Positions 25,752 to 34,943 of a DNA stretch of 64,000 bases are shown one piece after another. The position numbers and the translations under genes were made by a program. The stretch comes from Saprospiraceae bacterium. GTDB taxonomy: Bacteria > Bacteroidota > Bacteroidia > Chitinophagales > Saprospiraceae. The notes below the pieces were generated by a model. That model made no database searches. It was given only the letters and a program-made list of their open reading frames with translations, and was not told the origin of the DNA. The stretch lies in assembly GCA_019187225.1 (NCBI GenBank), contig JABAQQ010000024.1:166671-230670 (forward strand), written 5' to 3'. Numbering within the stretch: the first letter of the stretch is position 1; each line of letters begins with the position of its first letter.

Positions 25752-26888
25752 TCAAAAACATGGATCGGCGTTTGTGTCCACCAACGTACCGCCGATGATG
25801 ACCGAGCCGGGTGCGCAGTCTTTGATGATAATGTGGTTAAGGTTGCCGTTGGAAATGACGGTGCTGTTCATGCTGGTGGGCATGGGAAAGCCGAAACGAG
25901 ATGATTCACCAGCCAGTTCGATGTCATAGAGGGCACTGTTGGAGGCCTGGTTTTTGAAAAGGACGTTGTCGAAAGCGCCGTCGATGACAAGGTAGCCCCA
26001 GGTATTGCCGTTGGCATCGTTATTGGAGAGCAACCACAGGTTTGAGGATTCGACCGCTCCTGAGATACTGCCGTCCGGTAGTTCGAACAGTGCGGGCGAG
26101 GTGCAAAGCAAAATGCCGACCACATTGTCATTTATATTATTACGCAGCGCCTCTCCGTTGGTGTGACAGGGAAAAATACCGGAACCGCATTGGCTGACTT
26201 CGTTGTCGGCAATCAACACCGACACGCCCTCCGCTACCGTGATGCCGTATTGGAACCCGCCAGCAAAACCGGAACCCAATCCTTGTATGTCGTTGTCGCT
26301 GATTTTGGCATCATCCGCGCCGGCGAGATAAATGGGGAATTGAAAGTTCGTCAATTTGTTGTCGAGGATTTTCGCATCGGGAGCATCCTGCAACAAAATG
26401 CCGCAGATGGCATCTCCACCGCTGGTCTTAATCTTCAGCCCGCTGATTTTTACGTCGTCAGCGCCATTGACGTAAAAGGCTGGGTCAAGCCCCGTGAGCC
26501 CAGGAGCGGAAACTGCGGCAGGTAAACCGGAGAATATCTTCACCGCGCCCGACTGCCCCACAATTTTTACCGGAAACGTGATTTCCACCGTGCCGGATTC
26601 GTAGTGGTTGCCGCTCGCGACCGTGACTTTTCCACCCGGTCCGGCGGCGGCGATGGCGGCAGCGAGGCCGTTGTTGGAGCCTGCGGGCAGGGTGACGTTG
26701 GCGCGGTCGTCGGCGCCGTCTTCTTTTTCGGCGAGTAAAGCGTCGGCTTCGGCGAGGGCTTTGGCGAGGCGGGCTTCGATGGCGGCGAGTTTCGGGTCGG
26801 TGGGGTTATCAGCCGTCGGTGTGGTGTCTTTCTGACACGCGAAGAGCAGGAGCATGGCTGCGAAGAGCAGCAAGGAAAGTTTTTTCAT
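25752..26888 (-). CDS. Lipoprotein with right-handed parallel beta-helix (copy B)
   Basis: 378 residues. Lipobox MKKLSLLLFAAMLLLFACQK with Cys18. A short helical Ala/Glu/Lys stretch (~30-60) leads into GSNNGLAAAIAAAGPGGKVT, and then pectate-lyase-like coils rich in N/D/I/G (VKISGLKIKTSGGDAICGIL; AKILDNKLTNFQF; AKISDNDIQGLG). Probably an outer-membrane-anchored beta-helix that binds or cleaves a polysaccharide; no definite catalytic residues seen. The tail NHIIIKDCAPGSVIIGGTLV is shared with the upstream paralogue at 26969-28024. Confidence 0.85.
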   Translation of the reverse strand: MKKLSLLLFAAMLLLFACQKDTTPTADNPTDPKLAAIEARLAKALAEADALLAEKEDGADDRANVTLPAGSNNGLAAAIAAAGPGGKVTVASGNHYESGTVEITFPVKIVGQSGAVKIFSGLPAAVSAPGLTGLDPAFYVNGADDVKISGLKIKTSGGDAICGILLQDAPDAKILDNKLTNFQFPIYLAGADDAKISDNDIQGLGSGFAGGFQYGITVAEGVSVLIADNEVSQCGSGIFPCHTNGEALRNNINDNVVGILLCTSPALFELPDGSISGAVESSNLWLLSNNDANGNTWGYLVIDGAFDNVLFKNQASNSALYDIELAGESSRFGFPMPTSMNSTVISNGNLNHIIIKDCAPGSVIIGGTLVDTNADPCF

Positions 26889-26968
26889 TTTTAAATGATT
26901 TTGAATGTTTTAGAGAAATGGTTTGGCCGGTATTGAGAAGTGAGCGTCACTTCTGCGTCTCTGAATTA

Positions 26969-28024
26969 TCAGCAAGGGTCAAGGGTTGTGTCCACCAAGG
27001 TGCCGCCGTTAATGGTAGTGTTTATGCCACAGTCTTTTATGAGCACATTGGGAGCAGCATAGATGGTGTTGTCATAAGCAGCGGGTATGAAAATAAATCC
27101 GGGAACATCTTCATCTGCCGGAATTACAATGTCATACTTTGCATTACCGGAATATTCATTATTGCTTTCTATGAGATTTTGATGGGCGCTATCCCGGATG
27201 ATTATACCCGAATCGGTGTTGTTGTTAAATTTATTTGACCGTAATTTCCAAAGAATGCAGGTTTTATCTGCGCTAAGCGCTGCGCCACCAGGTGTGAGTA
27301 TTCCAAATTCCTTGGGGTATTTGCACAAAAGGATGCCGAATTCGTTGTTGTGAAATTCGTTTCCTTCGGCAGTTCCCCACTCGTCGCAAGCCCATAGAGC
27401 GCTTCCACCGGTCGAGCCTTCAAATTCATTGTAGCCTACGTAAGTGCTTTTTCCATTATTGACTAATACGCCATTGCCTGCGCAATTGAGAAAATGGTTG
27501 TCAATAATGGCGACCTGGTCTGATCTCTCTACCAGCACACCAAACCAAAAAACAGAAATTTCGCACGACAACACTGCAGAACGGGGCGAGTTTTCAAACA
27601 TGATTCCGCACCACGCACTTGCTTGAAGGGGCTCTATTTTGATGTTCTGAACCACAGCGCCCGGAGCGTTCAGAATATGAATGCCGGGGTTGACTTCGAG
27701 GGTTGTATCCGGGCTCGAAATTTTCAGAATGGCTCCATCTTCTCCGATGATATGCACCCGCTTGTTCACAGTGACGCGGTTGGTTTCGGTGTGCATTCCG
27801 GCTTTGAGATAAATGATGCCGCCTGGGTCGGCATCGGCAATGGCTTGCGTGAGCGCGTTGATGGAGCCGGCGGGGATGGTGGTCCAGTAACCGGAGCGGT
27901 CAGCGGCGAAATCGCTGAGTTTGGGAGTGTAGTATCGGGATTCATCAGCCGCCGGTGCAGTGTCTTTCTGGCAGGCGAAGAAGAGGAGTGTGGCTGCGGT
28001 GAGCAGCAGGGAAAGTTTTTTCAT
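26969..28024 (-). CDS. Lipoprotein with right-handed parallel beta-helix (copy A)
   Basis: 351 residues, a paralogue of 25752-26888, with the same signal (MKKLSLLLTAATLLFFACQK, Cys18) and similar tail (VLIKDCGINTTINGGTLVDT). It lacks the Ala/Glu helical insert. Beta-helix coils: VVQNIKIEPLQASAWCGIMF, QVAIIDNHFLNCAGNGVLVN, SAVLSCEISVFWFGVLVER. The 80-bp gap to copy B and shared orientation suggest an operon created by tandem duplication; the bodies have diverged strongly, while the signal and tail are conserved. Confidence 0.85.
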   Translation of the reverse strand: MKKLSLLLTAATLLFFACQKDTAPAADESRYYTPKLSDFAADRSGYWTTIPAGSINALTQAIADADPGGIIYLKAGMHTETNRVTVNKRVHIIGEDGAILKISSPDTTLEVNPGIHILNAPGAVVQNIKIEPLQASAWCGIMFENSPRSAVLSCEISVFWFGVLVERSDQVAIIDNHFLNCAGNGVLVNNGKSTYVGYNEFEGSTGGSALWACDEWGTAEGNEFHNNEFGILLCKYPKEFGILTPGGAALSADKTCILWKLRSNKFNNNTDSGIIIRDSAHQNLIESNNEYSGNAKYDIVIPADEDVPGFIFIPAAYDNTIYAAPNVLIKDCGINTTINGGTLVDTTLDPC

Positions 28025-28451
28025 TGGTGATTGATTTTGAATGTTTTAGAAAAATGGATTTGCTTCAGGCAGCTGTGGGGGGGAAGGCTGTCTGAACATC
28101 AAATTTGACAGGGGAAAAGTGCGGGAATGGGCGGGGGGGGAGTTGCGCGTATCTTGCAAGGGGTTGTGCGTATGTGGCGAAATCGGAGTTATTAATTCCC
28201 TGCTACTTCACCGTCCCGGCAGTGCCGCTTGCGACGGTGGTTGCTAACTGGCTGCAACCCAATTTCCCCAAAAAAAGCGCGATGACAGAAGAGATAATTA
28301 TGCTTTCAATCCTTGCCAAGATATTGCTAAAGAAGCTGCTGTCTTCCATGTTTTCCATGTTTTTGATGATGAGTCAAATTTTCTTTTGATGATTGCCGGC
28401 ACAAAATTTCCTTCATTTCAAACATCGAAATAGGGAAAAACGGACATCTCC
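28025..28451. other. Intergenic region without recognisable gene
   Basis: Promoter side of the beta-helix operon and 3' side of the AraC gene. It contains G-rich runs (GGGGGGG near 28078 and 28133) and a plus-strand open frame at 28105-28389 with unlikely composition. No repeat or RNA gene was recognised. Confidence 0.5.
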
Positions 28452-29300
28452 TTACCGCTCGAACTCCCGCCTGTCCACCACCTCCCCGCGCCAAGCGGTC
28501 AACTCAGTAATAGCGGGAATCTGCCTGAGGAATTCGCCCGGAGTGAGGCGTATAAAAAATTTGAACTCTTCGATGAAGTGGTTCTGGTCATAGTAGCCAC
28601 AGCTGTGTGCCACGTTGGTCAGACTTCGGAAACGGGGGCTTTGCATCAGATTCATGGCTTGGGTGAACCGCGCCAGTTTTTGCCACGCTTTGGGGTTCAC
28701 GCCCATCTCCCGCTCGAAAAGCCTGCGAAAGTGCCGCTCGCTGATTTTTACTTCCAAAGGCAAATGGTTGATGTGTTTGCCCGGGTTGGCGAACAACTGC
28801 GACAGCGTCCAATCTATCAGGTCGGTTGGCCGGTCAATGCGCCGAAGCCTGTTTAGGAGGTAGTTGTTTGCCGCCTGGATGCGTTCGGCTGTTGTTTTTG
28901 CTTCAAGGATACGCTCTTCCAATTCCTGCATGCCCTTGTCCCCAAAGTCCAAGATTGGTACCGCCTTGTCTTGGTATTCCAGCAATGGGTACGGGAAAAA
29001 ATATCTCAACTTCCCCGGCTTGAACATAATGCCAAACACGCCCAAGGGCTTATGGTACAACCAGTGCTGGCTCTGGACACAATGGGGCATGAGAAAGCTC
29101 TGTGGCAAAGCTGCATCGTAAACCCCGTTTGTGATAATGACCGGGCTTTCAAGGCGATAATAAAAGAGCAATCCAGTAGACAAGTTGGGTGGTGTCCGGT
29201 CAGTGATGCCTGTCAGGTCACTGCGATCGTCCTCCAAAATCGCGTAGTGATGAACGTAAGGTTGGAGTGGTAATGCCGGTAAAAACTCCTGGAATTTCAT
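28452..29300 (-). CDS. AraC family transcriptional regulator with DUF6597-type N-terminal domain
   Basis: 282 residues from MKFQEFLPALPLQPYVHHYA; ten extra upstream codons are possible from 29330. The N-terminal half matches the DUF6597 sensor domain (PPNLSTGLLFYYRLE; VFGIMFKPGKLRYFFPYPL). The C-terminal ~100 residues are an AraC double HTH (ISERHFRRLFEREMGVNPKA, then SLTNVAHSCGYYDQNHFIEE and FIRLTPGEFL). Cytoplasmic DNA-binding regulator; ligand and targets unknown. The beta-helix lipoprotein operon and the DUF4143 gene are the nearest candidate targets. Confidence 0.88.
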   Translation of the reverse strand: MKFQEFLPALPLQPYVHHYAILEDDRSDLTGITDRTPPNLSTGLLFYYRLESPVIITNGVYDAALPQSFLMPHCVQSQHWLYHKPLGVFGIMFKPGKLRYFFPYPLLEYQDKAVPILDFGDKGMQELEERILEAKTTAERIQAANNYLLNRLRRIDRPTDLIDWTLSQLFANPGKHINHLPLEVKISERHFRRLFEREMGVNPKAWQKLARFTQAMNLMQSPRFRSLTNVAHSCGYYDQNHFIEEFKFFIRLTPGEFLRQIPAITELTAWRGEVVDRREFER

Positions 29301-29396
29301 AGCGCCATCGGGGGTGTCAGCCGATGACACAAAGGGAAAGGTTTAACCTAAAGAAGGCTTGCGCATATCTTGCAGGCTATTGTGTATATCCGGCGT

Positions 29397-30557
29397 TCAG
29401 GAAGTTTTACCTTCCCAATCCCGCCAACTAATCAATTTTCCGAAGGAAGTATCGTAAGAGGTGTCGCCGCCATATACCACGGCACAGTGCTCCGGTTTCG
29501 CGCCGGACAGGTTTTGCCAGTATTGAAGGTTTTGAAAATAAGCAGGCTGGAAAGTCTTGCCTGCCTTTACCTCAAATGCGAACAGTTCGCTACCGGCTTG
29601 CAGCAGAAGGTCAATTTCTTTCCCTGCCTGGCTTTGCCAAAACCAGGCGTTCATGGGGATGCCGCGATTGAAGTGGTCCTTCAGGGTCTCGGATATGACG
29701 AAATTTTCAAACAGCGAGCCTTTATTGTGATAATTGAGCACATCCCCGGCTCGGTTCAGCCCCAGCAACGAGCAAACCATGCCGGTGTCGTAAAAATAAA
29801 GCTTGGAAGTTTTGGTGATTCGTTTGTTGAAATTGGAATAATAAGGTTGTAACAGGAACACGACATAGCTGGCTTGCAAAACTGAAATCCATGATTTCGC
29901 AGTGTTTGGGCTAATACCGGTATCGCTGGCCAGCGACTGATAATTGAGCAGTTGCCCACAGCGCCCCGCACAAAGTCCCATGAAGCGGATGTATAAGTCG
30001 AGGTCAGGGATGTTTTTCAAAAGGCGCACGTCGCGTTGAACATAAGTCTCCAAATAGGCCGGGAAAAAATCAGGCGGTGCGATGTTGCGGTCATACAACC
30101 GGGGGAATGTGCCGCGGTAGAGCAGCTCTTCCAAGGTTCCGAAGGACAAGTTTGCAGCTTTTATCTCAGAGAAAGAGAGCGGCAGCAGCTTTTGCACCGA
30201 GGTGCGACCGGCCAAAGATTGCGAAATCTGACCGGACAAGAGAAAGTTCTGGGAGCCGGACAGCACAAAAAACACTTCGGGCTTGCTGTCCACAATGCCT
30301 TGCAAATAGGAAAACAACTCAGGGGTGCGCTGGACTTCATCCAGCACGGCTCCATTTGGGAGGTTGGAGAGAAACCCGCGAGGGTCCCGCAGCGCAAACT
30401 GGCGGGTGTCCGGTTCTTCCAACAAAAAGTAGGGCAGGTCTGAAAACAGGCTTTTCAACAAGGTCGTTTTGCCGGATTGCCGGGGACCGGTGAGAAATAA
30501 TACCGGATATTTCTCCCTCATTTCAAGCAATTTTGGAGCAAGGTGACGAGGTATCAT
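29397..30557 (-). CDS. AAA-fold ATPase with C-terminal DUF4143 (copy 1)
   Basis: 386 residues from MIPRHLAPKLLEMREKYPVL. N-terminal P-loop (VLFLTGPRQSGKTTLLKSLF), Walker B-like AVLDEVQRTPELFSYLQ and sensor-like FFVLSGSQNFLL. The C-terminal DUF4143 domain (~195-380) has DTGISPNTAKSWISVLQASY, KLYFYDTGMVCSLLG, and a nuclease-like IDLLLQAGSELFAFEVKAGK, reminiscent of PD-(D/E)XK folds. The family is abundant in Bacteroidota, of unknown role, possibly defence-related. The long upstream frame extension is not protein-like. A 45-bp perfect palindrome lies 25 nt before the ATG. Confidence 0.88.
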   Translation of the reverse strand: MIPRHLAPKLLEMREKYPVLFLTGPRQSGKTTLLKSLFSDLPYFLLEEPDTRQFALRDPRGFLSNLPNGAVLDEVQRTPELFSYLQGIVDSKPEVFFVLSGSQNFLLSGQISQSLAGRTSVQKLLPLSFSEIKAANLSFGTLEELLYRGTFPRLYDRNIAPPDFFPAYLETYVQRDVRLLKNIPDLDLYIRFMGLCAGRCGQLLNYQSLASDTGISPNTAKSWISVLQASYVVFLLQPYYSNFNKRITKTSKLYFYDTGMVCSLLGLNRAGDVLNYHNKGSLFENFVISETLKDHFNRGIPMNAWFWQSQAGKEIDLLLQAGSELFAFEVKAGKTFQPAYFQNLQYWQNLSGAKPEHCAVVYGGDTSYDTSFGKLISWRDWEGKTS

Positions 30558-30582
30558 GTCGTTTTTGCTGCGAAGATAACAT

Positions 30583-30627
30583 TTTTTTTGACAAATCTGC
30601 AATCCGATTGCAGATTTGTCAAAAAAA
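30583..30627. promoter_or_regulatory. Perfect 21-bp-arm palindrome upstream of the DUF4143 ATPase
   Basis: The arm TTTTTTTGACAAATCTGCAA (plus one T) is mirrored exactly around a 3-nt centre CCG. On both strands the T run is 5' and the A run is 3' of the stem, the opposite of a rho-independent terminator. An operator or a mobile/repeat signature is therefore more likely than termination of the neighbouring hybrid kinase gene (stop at 30640). Confidence 0.7.
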
Positions 30628-30639
30628 TGCCTGCTTCTC

Positions 30640-33600
30640 CTAACCTCCCTTCCGCCACTCGCCCGGAGACACGCCAAACATCTCTTTAAACCGCCGGTTA
30701 AACTCGTTGACATTTTCAAAACCCACATCGTAAGCGATGGCCGAGATTTTTTCATCGGGCTGGGCGAGCAGGAGTTCGCCGGCTTTGGCGAGGCGGATAT
30801 AGCGCACAAACTCGGTGGTGTGCATTCCGGTAAGGGCTTCTAATTTGCGGTGCAGTTGGGAGGTGCTGACGAAGAGTTTGTCGGCCAGTTGTTTCACCTG
30901 CCATTGGGTGCTGAAATCTTCTTCAACCAAAGCCCTGACTTTTTGGATAAAAGCGTGTTCCATCGCTTCGTCGGGCGAGGCTTTGGCGGCGACTGCGCTT
31001 CCATCCCCACTTTTTAAACCTGCCAGCGCCAGGTAGTGCGCGTGCATTTTTCGCCGCACTTCCAGCAGGTTTTGGATGCGAACCAACAGTTCTTCTTTAT
31101 GGAATGGTTTGGCCAGGTAGGCATCCGCGCCGCGCCGCAGGCCCGTGAGCCGCGACTCGATGTCGGCTTTGGCGGTGAGCAGGATGATGGGGATATGGCT
31201 CGTGCGTTCGTCGGTTTTCAGGGTGTGGCACACATCGAAGCCGTCTTTGCGGGGCATCATCACGTCGCTGATGATGAGGTCGGGCACCAGTTCGAGTGCT
31301 TTTTCGATGCCTTGCTCGCCGTCATAAGCGACTTCAATTCGATGTTCATAGCGCAGGCAGGATTGAAGATATTGGGTCACATCAGGATTGTCTTCTACGA
31401 TGAGTATCAATGATTTTTCTTTGGATTTTTCTGCGGGAACTGCCTTCGGTTTTTCCGGTGGGAGCGGTTCGGGCGGGTGTCCCAATTCAGTCCTGGCCTT
31501 TGGAACGGCTTGTTTTTCGGCTGTTCGCGTGATGGGCAAGACGACGGTGAACTCCGCGCCCTTTCCAAAGACGCTCTGAACGCTGATGTTTCCCTCCATC
31601 AGTTTGACCAATTCCCGCGTCAGGGTCAGGCCGATGCCCGTGCCCTCGGCGCCGCGTGTGGGTGAGTCATCGGCTTGATAGAAGCGATCGAAAACATAGG
31701 GGAGTTTTTCCTCCGCGATACCGGGTCCGGTGTCGCTGATTTTCAGTTGCAGTTTTGGCGCGTGGTTTTCTACGATTTGCCCGACCTTTAAATGCACTTC
31801 GCCGCTGTTGGGCGTAAATTTAATGGCATTCGAGAGCAGGTTCGACACGACGGTTTGCAGGCGTTCGGGGTCGTAATCCATCATCAATTTTTCCTCATTC
31901 GTTTGAAAATGAAGGCGGATGTTTTTGCTTTTTGCCAGCGACTGAAAACTCTCGAGGAGATATTGCAGGTGATTGACCACATCGCCTTGCTCAAGGTCGA
32001 GTTTCAGGTGGCCGGATTCGACTCTGGCGAGGTCGAGCATTTGATTGACGAGGCGCAGGAGTTGCTGACCGTTGCGCCGGATCATGTCGAGGCCGGTTTT
32101 CATGCCTTCGCTGGCTTGCGACTTGAGTTGTTCAGCCAGGCCGAGTATGATGGTGAGCGGCGTGCGGAACTCGTGGGTGATGTTGGTGTAAAGGCGGGTT
32201 TTGACGGTGTCGAGTTCTTCGAGACGCTTGGCCTCGTCCTTTGCCCGTTGCCGGTTGAGTTCGTAACGCCGGATGGCAAGGAAGATACTGATAACAGTCA
32301 GAAAATATAAAAGATAGGCCCGCCACGTCGCCCACCACGGGGGGTGAATGATGACTTCGATGGAAATCGGCTCGCCCCAAACCCCATCGCTGTTGGCGGC
32401 TTTCACCCGGAACACATAGCGACCGGGGCCGAGATGGGTGTAAGCAGCCGTCCTATTGCGGCCTGCGTAGCGCCAGTTTTGGTCATAATTTTCGAGAAAA
32501 AAAGCGTACTCGTTTTCTTCTGAAGACTTGAAATGAAGCGCGGCGAACTCGAAGGCGAAGTCGTTTTGCCAGTGCTTCAGTTCGATTTTTTGTGTCTGTG
32601 AAATATGTTGTTTCAAGAGCGAGTCCCCGCCGGGCAGCACCGTTTTGTCGAGTACATGCAGGCTTGTGAGCGCAATTTTCGGCGGCACAGTGTCGGTACT
32701 GACTTCCCGGGGATGAAAATTAAGCACTCCTGAGGGACTGGTAAAAAACATCTCGCCCTGGCGGGTTTTCATGGGCACGGAGAATTTGCTGCCATACCAC
32801 AAATCTTCATTGTCCAACCAGTTGCGGGCGCTGTATTGGCGCACGACTCTTTTTTTGAGCGGGTCGAACTGGACGACACCGGTGGGCGATTTTATCCATA
32901 AAAATCCCCCGTCGTCTTCCAAGATATTTCTGGCAATACCGATTTTGTCGTGTTCATCTTTGGGCAGGTGGATTAAACGCTTCGTGCTCCTGTCCCAAAT
33001 TTTCAGCCCGCCGCTGTGGGTGGCGAGCCAGCATTGACCGTGCCGGTCGAAGTGGACGTCGTGGACACCGTATTCAGGGAGGTAGTGCGTGAAGCTGTCC
33101 GTTTCGGGGTCGAGTACCAGAAATCCCCATTGGTTGATGCCAAGCCAGAGTTTGCCAGTTTCGTCTTCTTCAATACTGACCACGCCCGCCAGGCCATAAG
33201 TCCCCGCAGCGTTTAATGACCTGTCATAATAACGTTTAAACTCGCCTGTTTTCTTGTCGAGCAAACGGCAAAGCCCCACGTCCCAGGTCATTGTCCAGAT
33301 GTCGCCTTTTTTGCTTTGCCACACATTTGCTCCTCCTTCCGGGAATGGCCGGTAGCGGCGAACGGCGCCATTGGCGGGGTTCAGCCGGTCCAGACCTTGT
33401 GAGCCGCCCACCCAAAGATGCCCTTCCGCGTCTTCCACAATACTCCAGATTTCGTTGCTGCTCAGGCTGTTGGCATTTCCTGCCTGGTGGCGAAAGTGCC
33501 GGTAGTTATCGGTTTTTCTATCCCAACACACCAGGCCGTCGCCTTCGGTTCCAATCCAGAGATTGCCTTTTTTATCCTCCAAAACTGCCGCAATAGGGTA

Positions 33601-34767
33601 CTCACCTTGTTTGATTTTTTGATAAAAATTGGGTCGGAGCAGATGGAAACGGCCTTTGTCGGGGTTGAATTTGTAAATGCCGTTTTGCCAGGTACCAATC
33701 CAGATATTGCCCGAATAGTCGCAAATGAGGGTGTTATTATTAGCAAATCTTCCACTATTGGAGGGTTGCCTGCGATCTACGACATGAAAGAACTTTTCAA
33801 CTACCGGATCAAACACATCTATTTTTTCACTTCCCAGACTCAACCAAAGTTTACCATTTTTATCGCAGACGATTTTATTCACCCAATTGTCAGCCAGACT
33901 GAAAGGGTTGCCCGGCTGAGATTTGTATTGCCAGACGAATTTTTCAGACCGCAAGTCAAACCGGAACAGACCTTCTGATGCCGATCCTACCCAAAGTGTA
34001 TGCGGGGCCTCGAAGCATACACTCGCACAAAAATTTGATCCGGGATTTGTTTCGGTCGAGTAGTAGTAACTTGCGAATACGTCCTTACCGGGTGTAAACT
34101 TGCATAAACCTTCTTCGGTTGTCATCCAGATATTTCCCGCAATATCCATCGCCATACTTCTCGACAACTGGTCCGAGGTCAATGATTTAGGATCGCCGGG
34201 AATGCGGCGGAAATGTTCGAGCAGTTGTACGGATGCTGGTATTCCGGCTTCTTCTTTTTGCGCCTTGATAGCATAAACTCCTTCGTCGTAAGTACCTACC
34301 AGCAAGCGCCCCATATTATCTTCAAACAGACAGGAAATGGCATTGCGAATTACCTGCTTATCTGCCGGTTTGGAAGGGTCGAACAAACAAGGGATGAAAC
34401 TGTCGGAGCGGGCATCGTAACGAAACAACTTGGCTTTTTGGTTAATCAATCCCACCCAGATATTTCCGGCTTTGTCCTGATACATTTTGGGGACGTCGCG
34501 CTCCGGCAGGCTGTCGCGCTCTACGGCAGCGGGGTAATACACGGTCATGCGATAACCGTCGTAGCGCACGATGCCGTTCAAAGTGGCGAACCACATAAAG
34601 CCCTGCCGGTCCTGGATAATGTCGAGCGCCGAGGGGTTGGGCAAGCCATCTTCGATGGTAATACGCTCGAAGGGAAGGGTGAGCCACTGCGCATCGGAGC
34701 GCGCAGCCGGAAGCAACAACAGCAGACAAAAAACAATGATATAAGAAGGTGTTTTCCCTTTTGGCAT
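30640..34767 (-). CDS. Hybrid two-component system protein (SusR-like HTCS)
   Basis: 1375 residues. Signal peptide (~1-27, ...LLLLPAARSDAQ), two-component-regulator propeller repeats (~35-650; e.g. DIIQDRQGFMWFATLNGIVR), Y_Y_Y domain (~715-800), one TM (~811-833), HisKA with His865 (NITHEFRTPLTIILG), HATPase (GTGIGLTLTRELV), receiver with Asp1168 (LIISDVMMPRKDG), then AraC-type HTH at the end (ISAIAYDVGFENVNEFNRRF). It senses a periplasmic ligand and binds DNA in one polypeptide. It is divergent from susC-susD at 34944, the standard arrangement for control of a polysaccharide utilisation locus, so those genes are its probable targets. Confidence 0.93.
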   Translation of the reverse strand: MPKGKTPSYIIVFCLLLLLPAARSDAQWLTLPFERITIEDGLPNPSALDIIQDRQGFMWFATLNGIVRYDGYRMTVYYPAAVERDSLPERDVPKMYQDKAGNIWVGLINQKAKLFRYDARSDSFIPCLFDPSKPADKQVIRNAISCLFEDNMGRLLVGTYDEGVYAIKAQKEEAGIPASVQLLEHFRRIPGDPKSLTSDQLSRSMAMDIAGNIWMTTEEGLCKFTPGKDVFASYYYSTETNPGSNFCASVCFEAPHTLWVGSASEGLFRFDLRSEKFVWQYKSQPGNPFSLADNWVNKIVCDKNGKLWLSLGSEKIDVFDPVVEKFFHVVDRRQPSNSGRFANNNTLICDYSGNIWIGTWQNGIYKFNPDKGRFHLLRPNFYQKIKQGEYPIAAVLEDKKGNLWIGTEGDGLVCWDRKTDNYRHFRHQAGNANSLSSNEIWSIVEDAEGHLWVGGSQGLDRLNPANGAVRRYRPFPEGGANVWQSKKGDIWTMTWDVGLCRLLDKKTGEFKRYYDRSLNAAGTYGLAGVVSIEEDETGKLWLGINQWGFLVLDPETDSFTHYLPEYGVHDVHFDRHGQCWLATHSGGLKIWDRSTKRLIHLPKDEHDKIGIARNILEDDGGFLWIKSPTGVVQFDPLKKRVVRQYSARNWLDNEDLWYGSKFSVPMKTRQGEMFFTSPSGVLNFHPREVSTDTVPPKIALTSLHVLDKTVLPGGDSLLKQHISQTQKIELKHWQNDFAFEFAALHFKSSEENEYAFFLENYDQNWRYAGRNRTAAYTHLGPGRYVFRVKAANSDGVWGEPISIEVIIHPPWWATWRAYLLYFLTVISIFLAIRRYELNRQRAKDEAKRLEELDTVKTRLYTNITHEFRTPLTIILGLAEQLKSQASEGMKTGLDMIRRNGQQLLRLVNQMLDLARVESGHLKLDLEQGDVVNHLQYLLESFQSLAKSKNIRLHFQTNEEKLMMDYDPERLQTVVSNLLSNAIKFTPNSGEVHLKVGQIVENHAPKLQLKISDTGPGIAEEKLPYVFDRFYQADDSPTRGAEGTGIGLTLTRELVKLMEGNISVQSVFGKGAEFTVVLPITRTAEKQAVPKARTELGHPPEPLPPEKPKAVPAEKSKEKSLILIVEDNPDVTQYLQSCLRYEHRIEVAYDGEQGIEKALELVPDLIISDVMMPRKDGFDVCHTLKTDERTSHIPIILLTAKADIESRLTGLRRGADAYLAKPFHKEELLVRIQNLLEVRRKMHAHYLALAGLKSGDGSAVAAKASPDEAMEHAFIQKVRALVEEDFSTQWQVKQLADKLFVSTSQLHRKLEALTGMHTTEFVRYIRLAKAGELLLAQPDEKISAIAYDVGFENVNEFNRRFKEMFGVSPGEWRKGG

Positions 34768-34943
34768 CTGACAATCAGATTGAAACGGCGAGTTTCAACG
34801 GCGTAAAAGTAGAACGCCGGCTGTATACTGCCCATAAACACAGCGGTCGTTATGGAATAAAATTCTGTCGCTTGTCTAAAATTATGCGCAAATAGTGACG
34901 TAAATAAATAAAAATTAAAAATTTTACACCAAAATAATGCCAA
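34768..34943. promoter_or_regulatory. Divergent control region between HTCS and susC
   Basis: 176 bp shared by two divergent genes. The 60 bp before susC are very A/T-rich (AAATAAATAAAAATTAAAAA). This is the likely site for autoregulation and susC activation by the AraC-type HTH; no clear operator or TAnnTTTG box could be fixed by eye. Confidence 0.45.

Noticed and set aside
28105-28389. 94-codon plus-strand frame
   Set aside because: Atypical composition, no family resemblance, located in G-rich promoter DNA of the beta-helix operon.
30583-30627. Bidirectional rho-independent terminator
   Set aside because: The T run is on the 5' side of the stem on both strands, so no U-tract follows the hairpin.
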